Origin: Mesorhizobium sp. CA8 | GTDB lineage: Bacteria; Pseudomonadota; Alphaproteobacteria; Rhizobiales; Rhizobiaceae | Direction: 5' to 3' | Length of the DNA stretch: 64,000 nucleotides | NCBI RefSeq assembly: GCF_020164955.1 | Contig: NZ_JAIUHG010000015.1 | Span: 1 to 64,000, forward strand | Part shown: one piece after another, positions 8,469 through 16,823 of the stretch | How the letters are laid out: every line of letters starts with the position of its first letter | Position numbering within the stretch: the stretch's first letter is position 1 | Notes under the pieces: model-generated | The model's input: only the letters and a program-made list of their open reading frames with translations | The model's database searches: none | What the model was told of the DNA's origin: nothing | Translations under genes and position numbers: made by a program

Positions 8469-10268
8469 ATGGGCACAGCCGAGACCGGCGCCGCCGCCTG
8501 GAAGTCCGATCTGGCGTTGGCGCTGCTTGCGGCCCTGCTCGCATTCGCTATCAATGCATGGGCCGGGCTTGGCCAACTGACCGACGCCGGCGGCGACAAC
8601 GACAATCTGCTGCGCCTCGTCGAGGTCCGCGACCTGCTCGCCGGCCAGGGCTGGTTCGACCTGCACCAATACCGGATGGGGCTGGAAGGCGGCTTTGTCA
8701 TGCACTGGTCGCGGCTGGTCGACGCGCCGATCGCCGCCATCGCGCTTGCGGCCTCGGCGCTCACCGGCAGCAGGCCGCTCGGCGAGGACGTGGCGCAGGT
8801 GATGTGGCCGGCGCTGCTCTTCTGGTCGACCTTGTTCTTCACCGCCCGCGCCGCGCGCAGCTTCGGCGGTGGCGGCGCGGTGCTTCCCGCTATCCTGATC
8901 GGCGCCGCCGGCTATTATTTCATCGGCATCTATGACCCCGGCGCGCTCGATCACCACAACGCCCAGCTGATGCTGACCATGGCGAGCCTCGCTTTGCTGC
9001 TCGAGGCGCCCTCCCGACGCTGGGCCGCGTTGTTGTCCGGCCTCTGCGCCGCGCTGACGCTCGCCGTCGGCATGGAAACCGTGCCCTATGTCGCCATTAT
9101 CGGCGTGTGCGTGGCGCTGCTGTTCGTCGCCGATCCAGGCGGCGAACGGGCGATCGCCCGGAATTTCGGCCTTGGCTTCGCCGGTGTCGCGGCGCTTGTC
9201 TTCGCCGTCACCGTTCCGCCTTCCGCATGGGGCGTGGCGCAGTGCGACGCCTTCTCGGTCGCGCAGTTTGTCATCGCGGCCATTGCCGGCGTGGGGCTTG
9301 CCGCTATCGCCTCCGTCGAGCCCGCCGCCGGCAGCTGGCCGCGCAGGCTGGGGTCGCTTGCCCTTCTGGGGGTCGTGCTCGGCGTGGTCGTGGCGGTGCT
9401 GTTCCCGCAATGCCTCTCCGCGCCTTATGCCTCCCTCGATCCGCGCCTCAAGGAACTGTGGCTCGACCACATCGACGAGGCCCAGTCGCTGCTCGCGCTG
9501 CTTGTCCGCGATCCGGCGCGCGTGGCGGCGCGTTACGCGACGCCGCTGGTCGCGATCGTCCTGATGGCACGGCACTTGCGCCGCGGCGGCTGGCGGCGGC
9601 AGGACAGCCTCGTTGCGGCACTGCTCGTCGTCGCCTTCGCGGTCGGCGCGTGGCAGGTGCGCGGCACCACCTTCTCGATCGCCTTTGCCGTCGTTCCGTT
9701 GTCGACCTGGATCGCCAAATGGCGGGCGCGGGCCGAAGCCAGCTCCTCGCTCGGCGTGGCGCTGCGCCTTGCGGCCGTCTGGCTGGTCTCGATCAACCCG
9801 GTCTGGACGGGCGTCGCCGCGGCCGCCTCGGTGGCGTTCGAGAAAGGCAAGGCCGTCGCGGACGGCGGCGCCTCGGACAGGACTTGCCAGAAGAAGGCCA
9901 GTTTTGCGCCGCTCGGCGGCATGGCCGATACCACCGTGCTGACGATCTCCAATCTCGGAGCGCCAGTCCTCGCTTATAGCGGCCATCGCGTTTTCGCCGG
10001 CCCCTATCACCGCAACGTCGCCGGCAATCTCCTGGCGCTGGACGCCTTTCTCGGCTCGGCCGATGACGCGCGGGCAATCGTCGAGGCGCATCGCGTCGGT
10101 CTCGTCGCCATCTGCCCCGGCAATATCGAGACCCTGATCCTCACCCGGAAAGCCCCGCAGGGCTTCCTTGCCGGCCTGCTGCGCGGCTCCGTGCCGGACT
10201 GGCTCGAGCCGGTCAGCGAGACCAAGGGCAGCCCGATCGAGCTCTATCGCGTAAAGCAAGCCGGCTAA
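8469..10268 (+). CDS. GT-C-like polytopic membrane protein
   Basis: 599-residue protein with about 11-13 hydrophobic segments and a C-terminal soluble part (~480-599). Seen: an acidic motif in the first periplasmic loop (LTDAGGDNDNLLRLVEVRDLL, ~38-58, split by the loop) and YDPGALDHHNAQL (~158-170), both typical of membrane glycosyltransferases of the GT-C fold (STT3/ArnT-like) that use polyprenyl-linked donors. It is divergent from the GT2-GtrA pair, which could supply such a donor. Enzyme class and acceptor are inferred. An AAGG 8 nt upstream serves as a weak ribosome binding site. Confidence 0.7.
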   Translation: MGTAETGAAAWKSDLALALLAALLAFAINAWAGLGQLTDAGGDNDNLLRLVEVRDLLAGQGWFDLHQYRMGLEGGFVMHWSRLVDAPIAAIALAASALTGSRPLGEDVAQVMWPALLFWSTLFFTARAARSFGGGGAVLPAILIGAAGYYFIGIYDPGALDHHNAQLMLTMASLALLLEAPSRRWAALLSGLCAALTLAVGMETVPYVAIIGVCVALLFVADPGGERAIARNFGLGFAGVAALVFAVTVPPSAWGVAQCDAFSVAQFVIAAIAGVGLAAIASVEPAAGSWPRRLGSLALLGVVLGVVVAVLFPQCLSAPYASLDPRLKELWLDHIDEAQSLLALLVRDPARVAARYATPLVAIVLMARHLRRGGWRRQDSLVAALLVVAFAVGAWQVRGTTFSIAFAVVPLSTWIAKWRARAEASSSLGVALRLAAVWLVSINPVWTGVAAAASVAFEKGKAVADGGASDRTCQKKASFAPLGGMADTTVLTISNLGAPVLAYSGHRVFAGPYHRNVAGNLLALDAFLGSADDARAIVEAHRVGLVAICPGNIETLILTRKAPQGFLAGLLRGSVPDWLEPVSETKGSPIELYRVKQAG

Positions 10269-10531
10269 AGCAAAGTCCCGAAAGTGCGAAACGGTCGTTG
10301 GATCGCAACTACTTGAATGGAAGCTGCATCGCCGGGAAAGGACTGTTCGACATCTTCATTAGAAGCTACGCATAAACGAATATATGGGCTGAACTAGACT
10401 TCTTTGCCCGAAGCTGAACCACCGCCCGCGACGCAGGCAACTTCCGGACGAGGGAAAAATCGATTTTCCGATACGTTTCCTAAACGCTTTGCTGTCAGTC
10501 TGGCTGAAAATACCGACATCAGAACAGAGAT
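10269..10531. other. intergenic region, 263 bp
   Basis: The space between the membrane protein and the GGDEF-EAL gene is richer in A/T than its surroundings and has no convincing reading frame. I see no clear terminator after 10268. It probably contains the promoter for the gene at 10532, but no confident sigma70 or EcfG match was found. Confidence 0.4.
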
Positions 10532-11884
10532 ATGATGCAAACGACGTTTGGCACGGGTCGGCCGGCCAAGGAAAACACGGATCTGGCCTTCACCGATTCG
10601 TTGACCGGGCTCGGCAACCATCGCCGCTTCTTCGACAAGGTCGATCGCCTGATCGGCGACCGCGCCGACGATCCCGCCCCCTTTACCGTCGGCATCCTCG
10701 ACCTCGACGGCTTCAAGCCGATCAACGACCTGTTCGGCCACAAGGCCGGCGACGACATCCTGGTCCAGGTGGCGATGCGGCTGCGCGCATCGATGGACGG
10801 CTATTCCACCGTCTGCCGCATCGGCGCCGACGAGTTCGCCTTTCTCTACCCGATGGTGTTCTCGGAGGAGCAGGCGGCCGAGACGTCGCGCATGCTGATC
10901 GAGATCTTGTCGGCGCCCTATGACGTCGGCGAACGCACCGCCAGGCTCTCGGCCTCGGTGGGCTGCTCGCTCTTCTATTCAGGCGACGAGACCACCGAGA
11001 TCCTCCTCAACAAGGCCGAGACCGCGCTCTATCACGCCAAGCGTTCGGGCCGCGGCCGCGTCGTCGTCTACACCCGTGAGATGGAAGAGGCGGCCAAGCG
11101 CGTCACCCGCATCGAGCAGGCGCTGCGCCGCGCCGTCTCGGCCGGCGAGGTCGAGCCGCATTTCCAGCCGATCGTCGACTTGAACAGCCGCCGCACCATC
11201 GGCTTCGAGACGCTGGCGCGCTGGACCGACCGCGACCTCGGCGTCGTGCCGCCATCGGTCTTCATCCCGATCGCCGAGGAACGCGGCATCATCGGCCCGC
11301 TGTCGCAGCTGGTGCTGCGCAAGGCGACCGAAGCGGCACGCAGCTGGCCGAAGGAGCTGTTCTTGTCCTTCAACCTGTCGCCCTCGCAGCTTGTCGACCA
11401 GAACACCGGGCTCCATATCCTGGCCATACTCGACCGCACCGGCTTCGATCCGCGCCGGCTGGAGATCGAGATCACCGAGACCGGCCTGATGAACGACCCG
11501 GCCTCGGCCGAGAAGATCGTCGAGGATTTGCGCCGGGTCGGCATCCGCGTCTCGCTCGACGATTTCGGCACCGGCCAGTCGTCGCTCGGCCGCCTGCGCG
11601 AGTTCCATTTCGACAAGCTCAAGATCGACCGCGCTTTCGTCTCCTCTATCCTCGACGACCGGCCCTCGGAGCACATCATCCGCGCCATCCTGGCCATGTG
11701 CGAAGGGCTCGGCATGGATGTCGTCGCCGAGGGCATCGAGGATGAAGCGCAGGCCGACCGCCTCGTCCAGTTCGGCTGCGCCGGCGGGCAGGGCTACCTG
11801 TTCGGCAAGCCGGTCGATGCCGACGCCACGCTCGGCTATCTGCGCGATTCCTATCGTGGCGCGCTGCGCGCCAAGGCGATCTGA
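10532..11884 (+). CDS. GGDEF-EAL cyclic-di-GMP protein with variant GADEF
   Basis: 450-residue soluble protein with a GGDEF domain (~18-180) directly followed by an EAL domain (~195-440) and no sensor domain. The GGDEF signature is RIGADEF, with Ala at the second position, and the RxxD inhibitory site is absent (DGYS in that place). The other GGDEF landmarks, DSLTGLGN and DLDGFKPIND, are intact. The EAL domain keeps the catalytic set: ETLAR, FNLSP, ITETGLM, DDFGTGQSSL, LKIDR, EGIED and GQGYLFGKP. It should therefore hydrolyse c-di-GMP; synthesis is uncertain. No clear partner gene is adjacent. Confidence 0.92.
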   Translation: MMQTTFGTGRPAKENTDLAFTDSLTGLGNHRRFFDKVDRLIGDRADDPAPFTVGILDLDGFKPINDLFGHKAGDDILVQVAMRLRASMDGYSTVCRIGADEFAFLYPMVFSEEQAAETSRMLIEILSAPYDVGERTARLSASVGCSLFYSGDETTEILLNKAETALYHAKRSGRGRVVVYTREMEEAAKRVTRIEQALRRAVSAGEVEPHFQPIVDLNSRRTIGFETLARWTDRDLGVVPPSVFIPIAEERGIIGPLSQLVLRKATEAARSWPKELFLSFNLSPSQLVDQNTGLHILAILDRTGFDPRRLEIEITETGLMNDPASAEKIVEDLRRVGIRVSLDDFGTGQSSLGRLREFHFDKLKIDRAFVSSILDDRPSEHIIRAILAMCEGLGMDVVAEGIEDEAQADRLVQFGCAGGQGYLFGKPVDADATLGYLRDSYRGALRAKAI

Positions 11885-11885
11885 C

Positions 11886-12005
11886 AAGGTCTGTTGATAT
11901 TCAGGTGAGGCCGGTCTGCAAATGGCGGCCTCCTGCGCTTCCGGTGCTCACGTTCTCGAAAGCCACCATTTGCGACTCGGCCTGACCTGAATCTCAACAA
12001 ACCTT
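11886..12005. repeat. intergenic palindromic repeat, family F, copy 1
   Basis: Imperfect inverted repeat with arms of about 44 bp (11886-11929 and 11962-12005) and a ~32-bp loop. The arms pair with only a few mismatches and start AAGGTCTGTTGATATTCAGG on the left. A second member at 54602-54716 shares the segment GAGATTCAGGTCAGGCCGAG. It lies between the GGDEF-EAL gene and the galactose operon. It is probably a mobile-type intergenic repeat and could also act as a transcription terminator. Confidence 0.8.
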
Positions 12006-12134
12006 GAGCTGCTTCCGGGGAGACGGAGGTGCAGACCTTATTTGTCGGACATAAGCCACCGAATCCATCTTTTCGCCCTTGCCCCCCGGCCCGGCGCGGC
12101 TAGGATGCGCGCCGGCCAAACGGGAGAAGAGATC

Positions 12135-12902
12135 ATGATGCCATCGGCGCGTTTCGCCGACCTGGACGGCGCCTCGGTGCTGATCACCGGCGGCGGCTCC
12201 GGCATCGGCGCGGCGCTGACCGAAGGTTTTGTGCGGCAGGGCGCCAGGGTCGCGTTCATCGACATCGCTGATAAGCCAAGCATGGCCCTTGCCGACCGAT
12301 TGGAGAAGGAGCTTGGCCACCGCCCGCTTTATCTCAAGGCCGACCTGCGCGACATCGAGGCACTGCGCGCAGCCGTTGCCAAGGCGGCCGAGGCGCATGG
12401 CGATGTCACGGTGCTGGTCAACAATGCCGCGCTCGACGACCGTCACGCAGTGGAAGACGTCACCGTCGAGTTTTGGGACAACAATCTCGCCATCAACCTG
12501 CGCCCGCATTTCTTCACCGCCCAGGCCGTGGCGCCCGGCATGAAGCGCGCCGGCGGCGGCTCGATCATCAACTTCACCTCCACCTCTTACCTGATCAACC
12601 ATCCCGATATGCCGGCCTACACCGCGGCCAAGGCAGGCATACTCGGCCTCACCAAGGGCCTTGCAGGCAAGCTTGGGCAGGACCGCATCCGCGTCAACGC
12701 GGTGGCGCCAGGCTGGGTCATCACCGAACGGCAGCGCAAGCTCTGGGTCACCGACGAGGCGCTCGCCGCCCATGTCGCCAAGCAATGCATCAAGGATGTG
12801 ATGCAGCCCGACGACATGGTGGGCACGGTGCTGTTCCTGGCGTCGGACGCCTCGCGCATGCTGACCGCCCAGATGCTGATCGTCGATGGAGGCTTCCTGT
12901 GA
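12135..12902 (+). CDS. SDR-family sugar dehydrogenase (probable galactose 1-dehydrogenase)
   Basis: 255-residue classical short-chain dehydrogenase. Seen: NAD(P) loop TGGGSGIG (18-25), NNAA (96-99), Asn121, a Ser-rich segment TSTSYL (~148-153), catalytic Tyr162 and Lys166 in YTAAK, and PGWVITERQ. It opens a four-gene run with 4-bp or similar overlaps (kinase, aldolase, lactonase), which points to oxidation of galactose to galactonolactone in a De Ley-Doudoroff route. The start at 12135 is set by GGGAGAAG upstream; a longer frame to 12042 has no ribosome site. A related substrate (fucose, arabinose) is possible. Confidence 0.82.
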   Translation: MMPSARFADLDGASVLITGGGSGIGAALTEGFVRQGARVAFIDIADKPSMALADRLEKELGHRPLYLKADLRDIEALRAAVAKAAEAHGDVTVLVNNAALDDRHAVEDVTVEFWDNNLAINLRPHFFTAQAVAPGMKRAGGGSIINFTSTSYLINHPDMPAYTAAKAGILGLTKGLAGKLGQDRIRVNAVAPGWVITERQRKLWVTDEALAAHVAKQCIKDVMQPDDMVGTVLFLASDASRMLTAQMLIVDGGFL

Positions 12903-13834
12903 GCCCAACACCCGCGGTCGCCGCGCTCGACTGGGGCACGACCAGGCTCAGGGCCTGGCTGCTCGACGGCACGGGCAAGGTGCTTGCCGAGCGGCGCGGC
13001 GACGACGGACTGATCACCGCCCGCGAAAAGGGTTTTGCCAAGGTGCTGGAGAGCCACCTTGCCGCCATGGGCGCGCCGGACACGCTGCCCGTCATCATTT
13101 GCGGCATGGCCGGTTCCCGGCAAGGCTGGATCGAGGCGCCTTACGTCACCGTGCCGGCGCCGATCGGCGCGATCCTGCGCGGCGCCGCTCGCGTCGAGGG
13201 CTCACGCCGCGACATCCGCATCGTGCCCGGCCTCGCCCAACGGCTGGCCGACGCGCCGGACGTGATGCGCGGCGAAGAGACCCAGCTTGCCGGCGCCGGT
13301 TTGCCGGCAAAGGGGCGCCACCTCGTCTGCATGCCCGGCACGCATTCCAAATGGGTCGCGGTCGAAGACGGCGCGGTCGAAGGTTTCGGCACCTGGCCGA
13401 CCGGCGAGCTGTTTTCCGTGCTGGCCACGCACTCGATCCTGAAACATTCACTGGGCGAGCATCCCGCTCCGGTCGCCGCGGACAGCCCATTTTTTCGGCA
13501 ATGGTGCGAGCGGGCCTTGGGCGAAGGCGGCGACGTCACCTCGAAACTGTTTGCCATCCGCGCTGCCGGGCTTCTGCAGGATCTGCAGCCCGCCGACGCG
13601 GCGGCATGCCTGTCCGGGCTATTGATCGGCGGTGAGATCGCCTCGGCGAAGCGGCGCTACGGCGCCATCGAAGCGCCGGTGGCGCTGATCGCCTCGGGCG
13701 CGCTGGCCACGCTTTATGGCGCGGCGCTCCGTTTTGCCGGCCTTGCTTTCCGCAGCGTGGACGCCGATGAAGCGGTGCGTGCCGGTCTCGTCGAGGCCGC
13801 GCGCGAGAACGGCATGATTGGAGGCGCTTCATGA
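12899..13834 (+). CDS. dgoK: 2-dehydro-3-deoxygalactonokinase
   Basis: 311-residue sugar kinase that phosphorylates 2-keto-3-deoxygalactonate at C6. Seen: the N-terminal phosphate-binding stretch LDWGTTRLRAWLL, ICGMAGSRQGW, MPGTHSKWV, and FGTWPTGELF, all landmarks of the DgoK family. The start is GTG at 12899 and overlaps the SDR stop codon (GTGA), so translation is likely coupled. The stop overlaps the ATG of dgoA. Length is usual for the family (~290-310). Confidence 0.92.
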   Translation: MSPTPAVAALDWGTTRLRAWLLDGTGKVLAERRGDDGLITAREKGFAKVLESHLAAMGAPDTLPVIICGMAGSRQGWIEAPYVTVPAPIGAILRGAARVEGSRRDIRIVPGLAQRLADAPDVMRGEETQLAGAGLPAKGRHLVCMPGTHSKWVAVEDGAVEGFGTWPTGELFSVLATHSILKHSLGEHPAPVAADSPFFRQWCERALGEGGDVTSKLFAIRAAGLLQDLQPADAAACLSGLLIGGEIASAKRRYGAIEAPVALIASGALATLYGAALRFAGLAFRSVDADEAVRAGLVEAARENGMIGGAS

Positions 13835-14466
13835 GCCAGACCGCACCCTTCCCGAAGCTCAAGCGCGGGCTTGTCGCCATCCTGCGCGGCTTGAAGCCGT
13901 CCGAGGCGGTGGCGATCGGCCGCGCGATCCACGACGCCGGCATCGAGGCCATCGAAGTGCCGCTCAATTCGCCGGAGCCGTTCGCCTCCATCGCCGGTCT
14001 GGTCAAGGCGCTGCCGCAAAGCGCGCTGATCGGCGCCGGCACGGTGCTGACCGCCGCCGATGTCGACGCCTTGCATAAGGCCGGCGGCAAGTTGCTGGTC
14101 AGCCCCAACATCGACGCCGAGGTCATGGGGCGCGCCATGCATTACTCCATGGTGACGATGCCTGGCGTGTTCACGCCGACCGAAGCCTTCCAGGCGATCC
14201 GGCTCGGGGCCTCGGCGCTGAAGTTCTTCCCGGCGAGCGTGCTTGGATCGAGCGGCGTTGCGGCGGTGCGTGCCGTCCTGCCGCCCGCAACCTTGATCGG
14301 CGCCGTTGGCGGCGTTTCCGACAAGGATTTTGCCGGATACAAAGCGGTCGGCGTCAGCGTCTTCGGGCTTGGGTCCAGCCTCTATAAGCCGGGCGCGACG
14401 GTCGAGGAGGTGGCGCAGCGCGCTCGCGTCGCGGTCGCCGCCTGGGACGAGGCCTTCGGAGGATGA
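13831..14466 (+). CDS. dgoA: 2-dehydro-3-deoxy-6-phosphogalactonate aldolase
   Basis: 211-residue class I aldolase of the KDPG/KHG family that splits KDPGal to pyruvate and glyceraldehyde 3-phosphate. Seen: Glu42 in IEVPLNSP, the GAGTVL turn (~68-73), and the Schiff-base Lys131 in ALKFFPA, matching E. coli DgoA Glu37 and Lys126. It begins at an ATGA overlap with dgoK and its stop overlaps the next gene. DgoA rather than Eda is supported by the neighbouring dgoK and by the NSP segment. Confidence 0.93.
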   Translation: MSQTAPFPKLKRGLVAILRGLKPSEAVAIGRAIHDAGIEAIEVPLNSPEPFASIAGLVKALPQSALIGAGTVLTAADVDALHKAGGKLLVSPNIDAEVMGRAMHYSMVTMPGVFTPTEAFQAIRLGASALKFFPASVLGSSGVAAVRAVLPPATLIGAVGGVSDKDFAGYKAVGVSVFGLGSSLYKPGATVEEVAQRARVAVAAWDEAFGG

Positions 14467-14468
14467 CG

Positions 14469-15341
14469 ATGGACGGCGTTTCGGTTTTTTCCGATCATAT
14501 CTGCGAGCTCGGCGAAGGCCCGAGCTACGATCCCGCCACCGACGCGCTGTTCTGGTTCGACATCGTCAACGGCAAGCTTCTGGAAAAGCCGCTCGCCGGG
14601 AAGCTGAAAATCCATGATCTCGGCGTCATGGCCAGCGCCGTCGCCGTCATCGACGACGAGCGCCAGCTGATCGCCACCGAGGTCGGCCTGCAGGTCAGGG
14701 ACGTCAGGACCGGTAGATTGACGCTGCACACGCCGATCGAGGCCGATAACCCGCTGACCCGCTCCAACGATTCGCGCGTCCACCCGTGCGGCGCGCTCTG
14801 GACCGGCACGATGGGCAAGGGCGAGGAGAAGGGCGCCGGCTCGATCTACTGGTTCTTCAAGGGCGAATTGCGCCGGCTGTTTTCCGACATCACCGTCTCG
14901 AACTCGATCTGCTTTTCCGAGGATGGGACGATCGCCTATTACACCGACACGGCGACCGGGCTTCTGATGCGCGTCGCCTGCGATCCGGCGACCGGCCTGC
15001 CCGAGGGCGGGCCGAAGGTGTTCGTCGATCATCGCTCCTCGAAAGGCTATGTCGACGGTTCGGTCGTCGACCGCGACGGGGTTCTCTGGAACGCCGTCTG
15101 GGGCGGCAAGGCGGTGAAGGCCTATGCGCCGGACGGCACGCTGCTGCGCGAGATCGCCATGCCGGTGACGCAGGCTTCCTGTCCCGCTTTTGTCGGTGCA
15201 AAAGCGGACCGTCTGGCTGTTACCTCCGCCTGGAAGGGCAAGGACGAGAAGCAGCGCGCGCTCGATCCGCAGGCCGGCATGACCTTCCTGCTCGACATTC
15301 CGGTCAAAGGCCGCTTCGAGCCGCGCGTGCGGATCGCCTGA
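14469..15341 (+). CDS. SMP-30/gluconolactonase-family sugar lactonase
   Basis: 290-residue six-bladed beta-propeller lactonase of the SMP-30/regucalcin family. Seen: metal ligand Glu in LGEGPSYDP (~14-22), NDSRVHPCGALWTGTM (~98-113) and VDGSVVDRDGVLW (~194-206), the three regions that form the metal site. In this operon it should open galactono-lactone made by the SDR enzyme. ATG at 14469 is preferred to the ATG at 14463 because GGAGG directly abuts the latter and lies 6 nt from the former. No galactonate dehydratase gene follows, so that step must be encoded elsewhere. Confidence 0.88.
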   Translation: MDGVSVFSDHICELGEGPSYDPATDALFWFDIVNGKLLEKPLAGKLKIHDLGVMASAVAVIDDERQLIATEVGLQVRDVRTGRLTLHTPIEADNPLTRSNDSRVHPCGALWTGTMGKGEEKGAGSIYWFFKGELRRLFSDITVSNSICFSEDGTIAYYTDTATGLLMRVACDPATGLPEGGPKVFVDHRSSKGYVDGSVVDRDGVLWNAVWGGKAVKAYAPDGTLLREIAMPVTQASCPAFVGAKADRLAVTSAWKGKDEKQRALDPQAGMTFLLDIPVKGRFEPRVRIA

Positions 15342-15439
15342 GCGCTGTCACGCAACCGCCCGCGCCGGTCGGTTTCCCGCAAGCCGATTGCCGCGGCCGT
15401 GCGATGGTAGCGCCCTGATTTTGACCAGGGCAGACGTCC

Positions 15440-16501
15440 ATGCCGCAGGACAAGCCGACCCTCATCCTCGTCTACGAACCGGAAAAGGCTTGCCTCGACC
15501 GCCTATCCGCCGACGGCTACCCGCCGGATCGTGCCGTGGAAATCTCGTCCTATCTGGCGCAATCGACCGACCTTAAGCCGGAGTTCGGCCGGCTCGCCGA
15601 GGCTTGCGACAAGCGCGACCTCGCCTTCGAGCCTGTCGAGCTCGACGGTGCGGCGCCGATCCTGGCGAAAGCCGATCCCGCAAGGGCGCTGGTCTGGGCC
15701 CTGACCGACGGCATTGCTTATTTCCGCGGCGGTGTGGCGCCGGCGCTTGCGCGGCTGAATGGGCTGCGGACCATCGGCGCCGATGATTCACTATTCGCGC
15801 TCTGCCAGGACAAGCTGCGTTCCGGCGCCGTGCTCGCTGCGCTCGGCCTGCCGGTGCCGCAGGCCGGCCTGGCGCGCAACGGCGCATGGCTGGTCGAGCC
15901 GCCGCCCTCGCCCAAAGGCTGGTTCGTCAAACCCAACCGGCTCGGCGCTAAGATCGGCATCTGGCCGGATTCGCGCACCGCCGATCCAGGCCATGCGCTG
16001 GAGCTTAGCCGGCGTGTGTTTTCGCATTACCGCGACGATGTCGTCGTCCAGCCCTATGTCGCCGGCCGCAACGTGCGGGCGAGCTTCCTTGGGTTGAAGG
16101 AAGAAATCGGCGTCGAGGCTTTGGGCATATTCTTCGTCGATTCCGGCGGCGACTTCCAGACCATGGCCGACTCGATGGCACTCTATGGCGAGACCGGTCA
16201 GGCGGCGAAGGATGCTGGCACCTATGCCGAGCCGGAACTTGAGGCCGTGGGCGCCAGTCAGCCGGAGGCGGATCGGAAAATCCGCGCCATTGCGCAGAAG
16301 CTGATAAGCGGTCTCGGCCTGAAAGATATCTTTTCCGTCGACTTCCGGGTCGAGGCCGACGACACCGTGCACCTCATCGAGTTCGAAGTCTGCCCCGGCC
16401 TGCCCTGCTTCGATTTCCGGAACTATTGCCGAAAGCAGTGGGGCATGGAACTCGCCGACGCGATGGCAGAGACCGCCGCCAACCGGCTTTTTGCTGACTA
16501 A
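15440..16501 (+). CDS. ATP-grasp family protein of unknown substrate
   Basis: 353-residue protein with an ATP-grasp layout: a pre-ATP domain, a lysine segment GWFVKPNRLGAKIG (~155-168), VVVQPYVAGRNVRASFLG (~198-215), and the metal-binding end IFSVDFRVEAD...LIEFEVCPGLPCFDF (~300-335). It resembles D-Ala-D-Ala ligases but lacks their EINTxPG signature, having EFEVCPG with two cysteines. It is not in an operon: about 100 bp separate it from the lactonase gene and the next gene is convergent. A carboxylate-amine or peptide ligase is likely; the substrate is not known. Confidence 0.75.
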   Translation: MPQDKPTLILVYEPEKACLDRLSADGYPPDRAVEISSYLAQSTDLKPEFGRLAEACDKRDLAFEPVELDGAAPILAKADPARALVWALTDGIAYFRGGVAPALARLNGLRTIGADDSLFALCQDKLRSGAVLAALGLPVPQAGLARNGAWLVEPPPSPKGWFVKPNRLGAKIGIWPDSRTADPGHALELSRRVFSHYRDDVVVQPYVAGRNVRASFLGLKEEIGVEALGIFFVDSGGDFQTMADSMALYGETGQAAKDAGTYAEPELEAVGASQPEADRKIRAIAQKLISGLGLKDIFSVDFRVEADDTVHLIEFEVCPGLPCFDFRNYCRKQWGMELADAMAETAANRLFAD

Positions 16502-16785
16502 ACGCCCTCGACCAGCACGATCTCGCCGTCGGCCACTTTCTGGCGGATGGCAACGGCGCGCTGGTATTCCGGCGAGTGGTAGCAGTCATGCGCCGCCGCC
16601 AGTGATTCGAACTCGATGATGACGTTGCGGGCGCGCCCCGGCCCTTCGGCCTTTTCATGCTCACCGCCGCGCGCCAGGAACTTGGCGCCGAAGCGGTCGA
16701 AGGCGAGCTTCGCGGCGGCGACATAGTCCTTGTAGCCCTCGGCGTCGCGCACATCGACGCGGGCAATCCAATATCCCTTCGGCAT
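16498..16785 (-). CDS. DUF1330 family protein
   Basis: 95-residue single-domain protein of the dimeric alpha/beta-barrel fold (DUF1330). Seen: MPKGYWIARVDVRDAEGY at the start, FLARGG, and the ending RQKVADGEIVLVEGV, all typical. Members are small cytoplasmic proteins without an agreed function. AGGAG lies ~8 nt before the ATG. The end overlaps the convergent ATP-grasp gene by 4 bp. Confidence 0.9.
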   Translation of the reverse strand: MPKGYWIARVDVRDAEGYKDYVAAAKLAFDRFGAKFLARGGEHEKAEGPGRARNVIIEFESLAAAHDCYHSPEYQRAVAIRQKVADGEIVLVEGV

Positions 16786-16823
16786 TCTTTTTCTCCTGTT
16801 TGTGCTTGAGCGAGGACTGGTCC

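Noticed and set aside
8454..10259. 601-codon frame antisense to the GT-C-like gene
   Set aside because: Composition (Arg, Gly, His, Asp) is that of a reverse-strand shadow; the plus-strand frame has coherent membrane segments.
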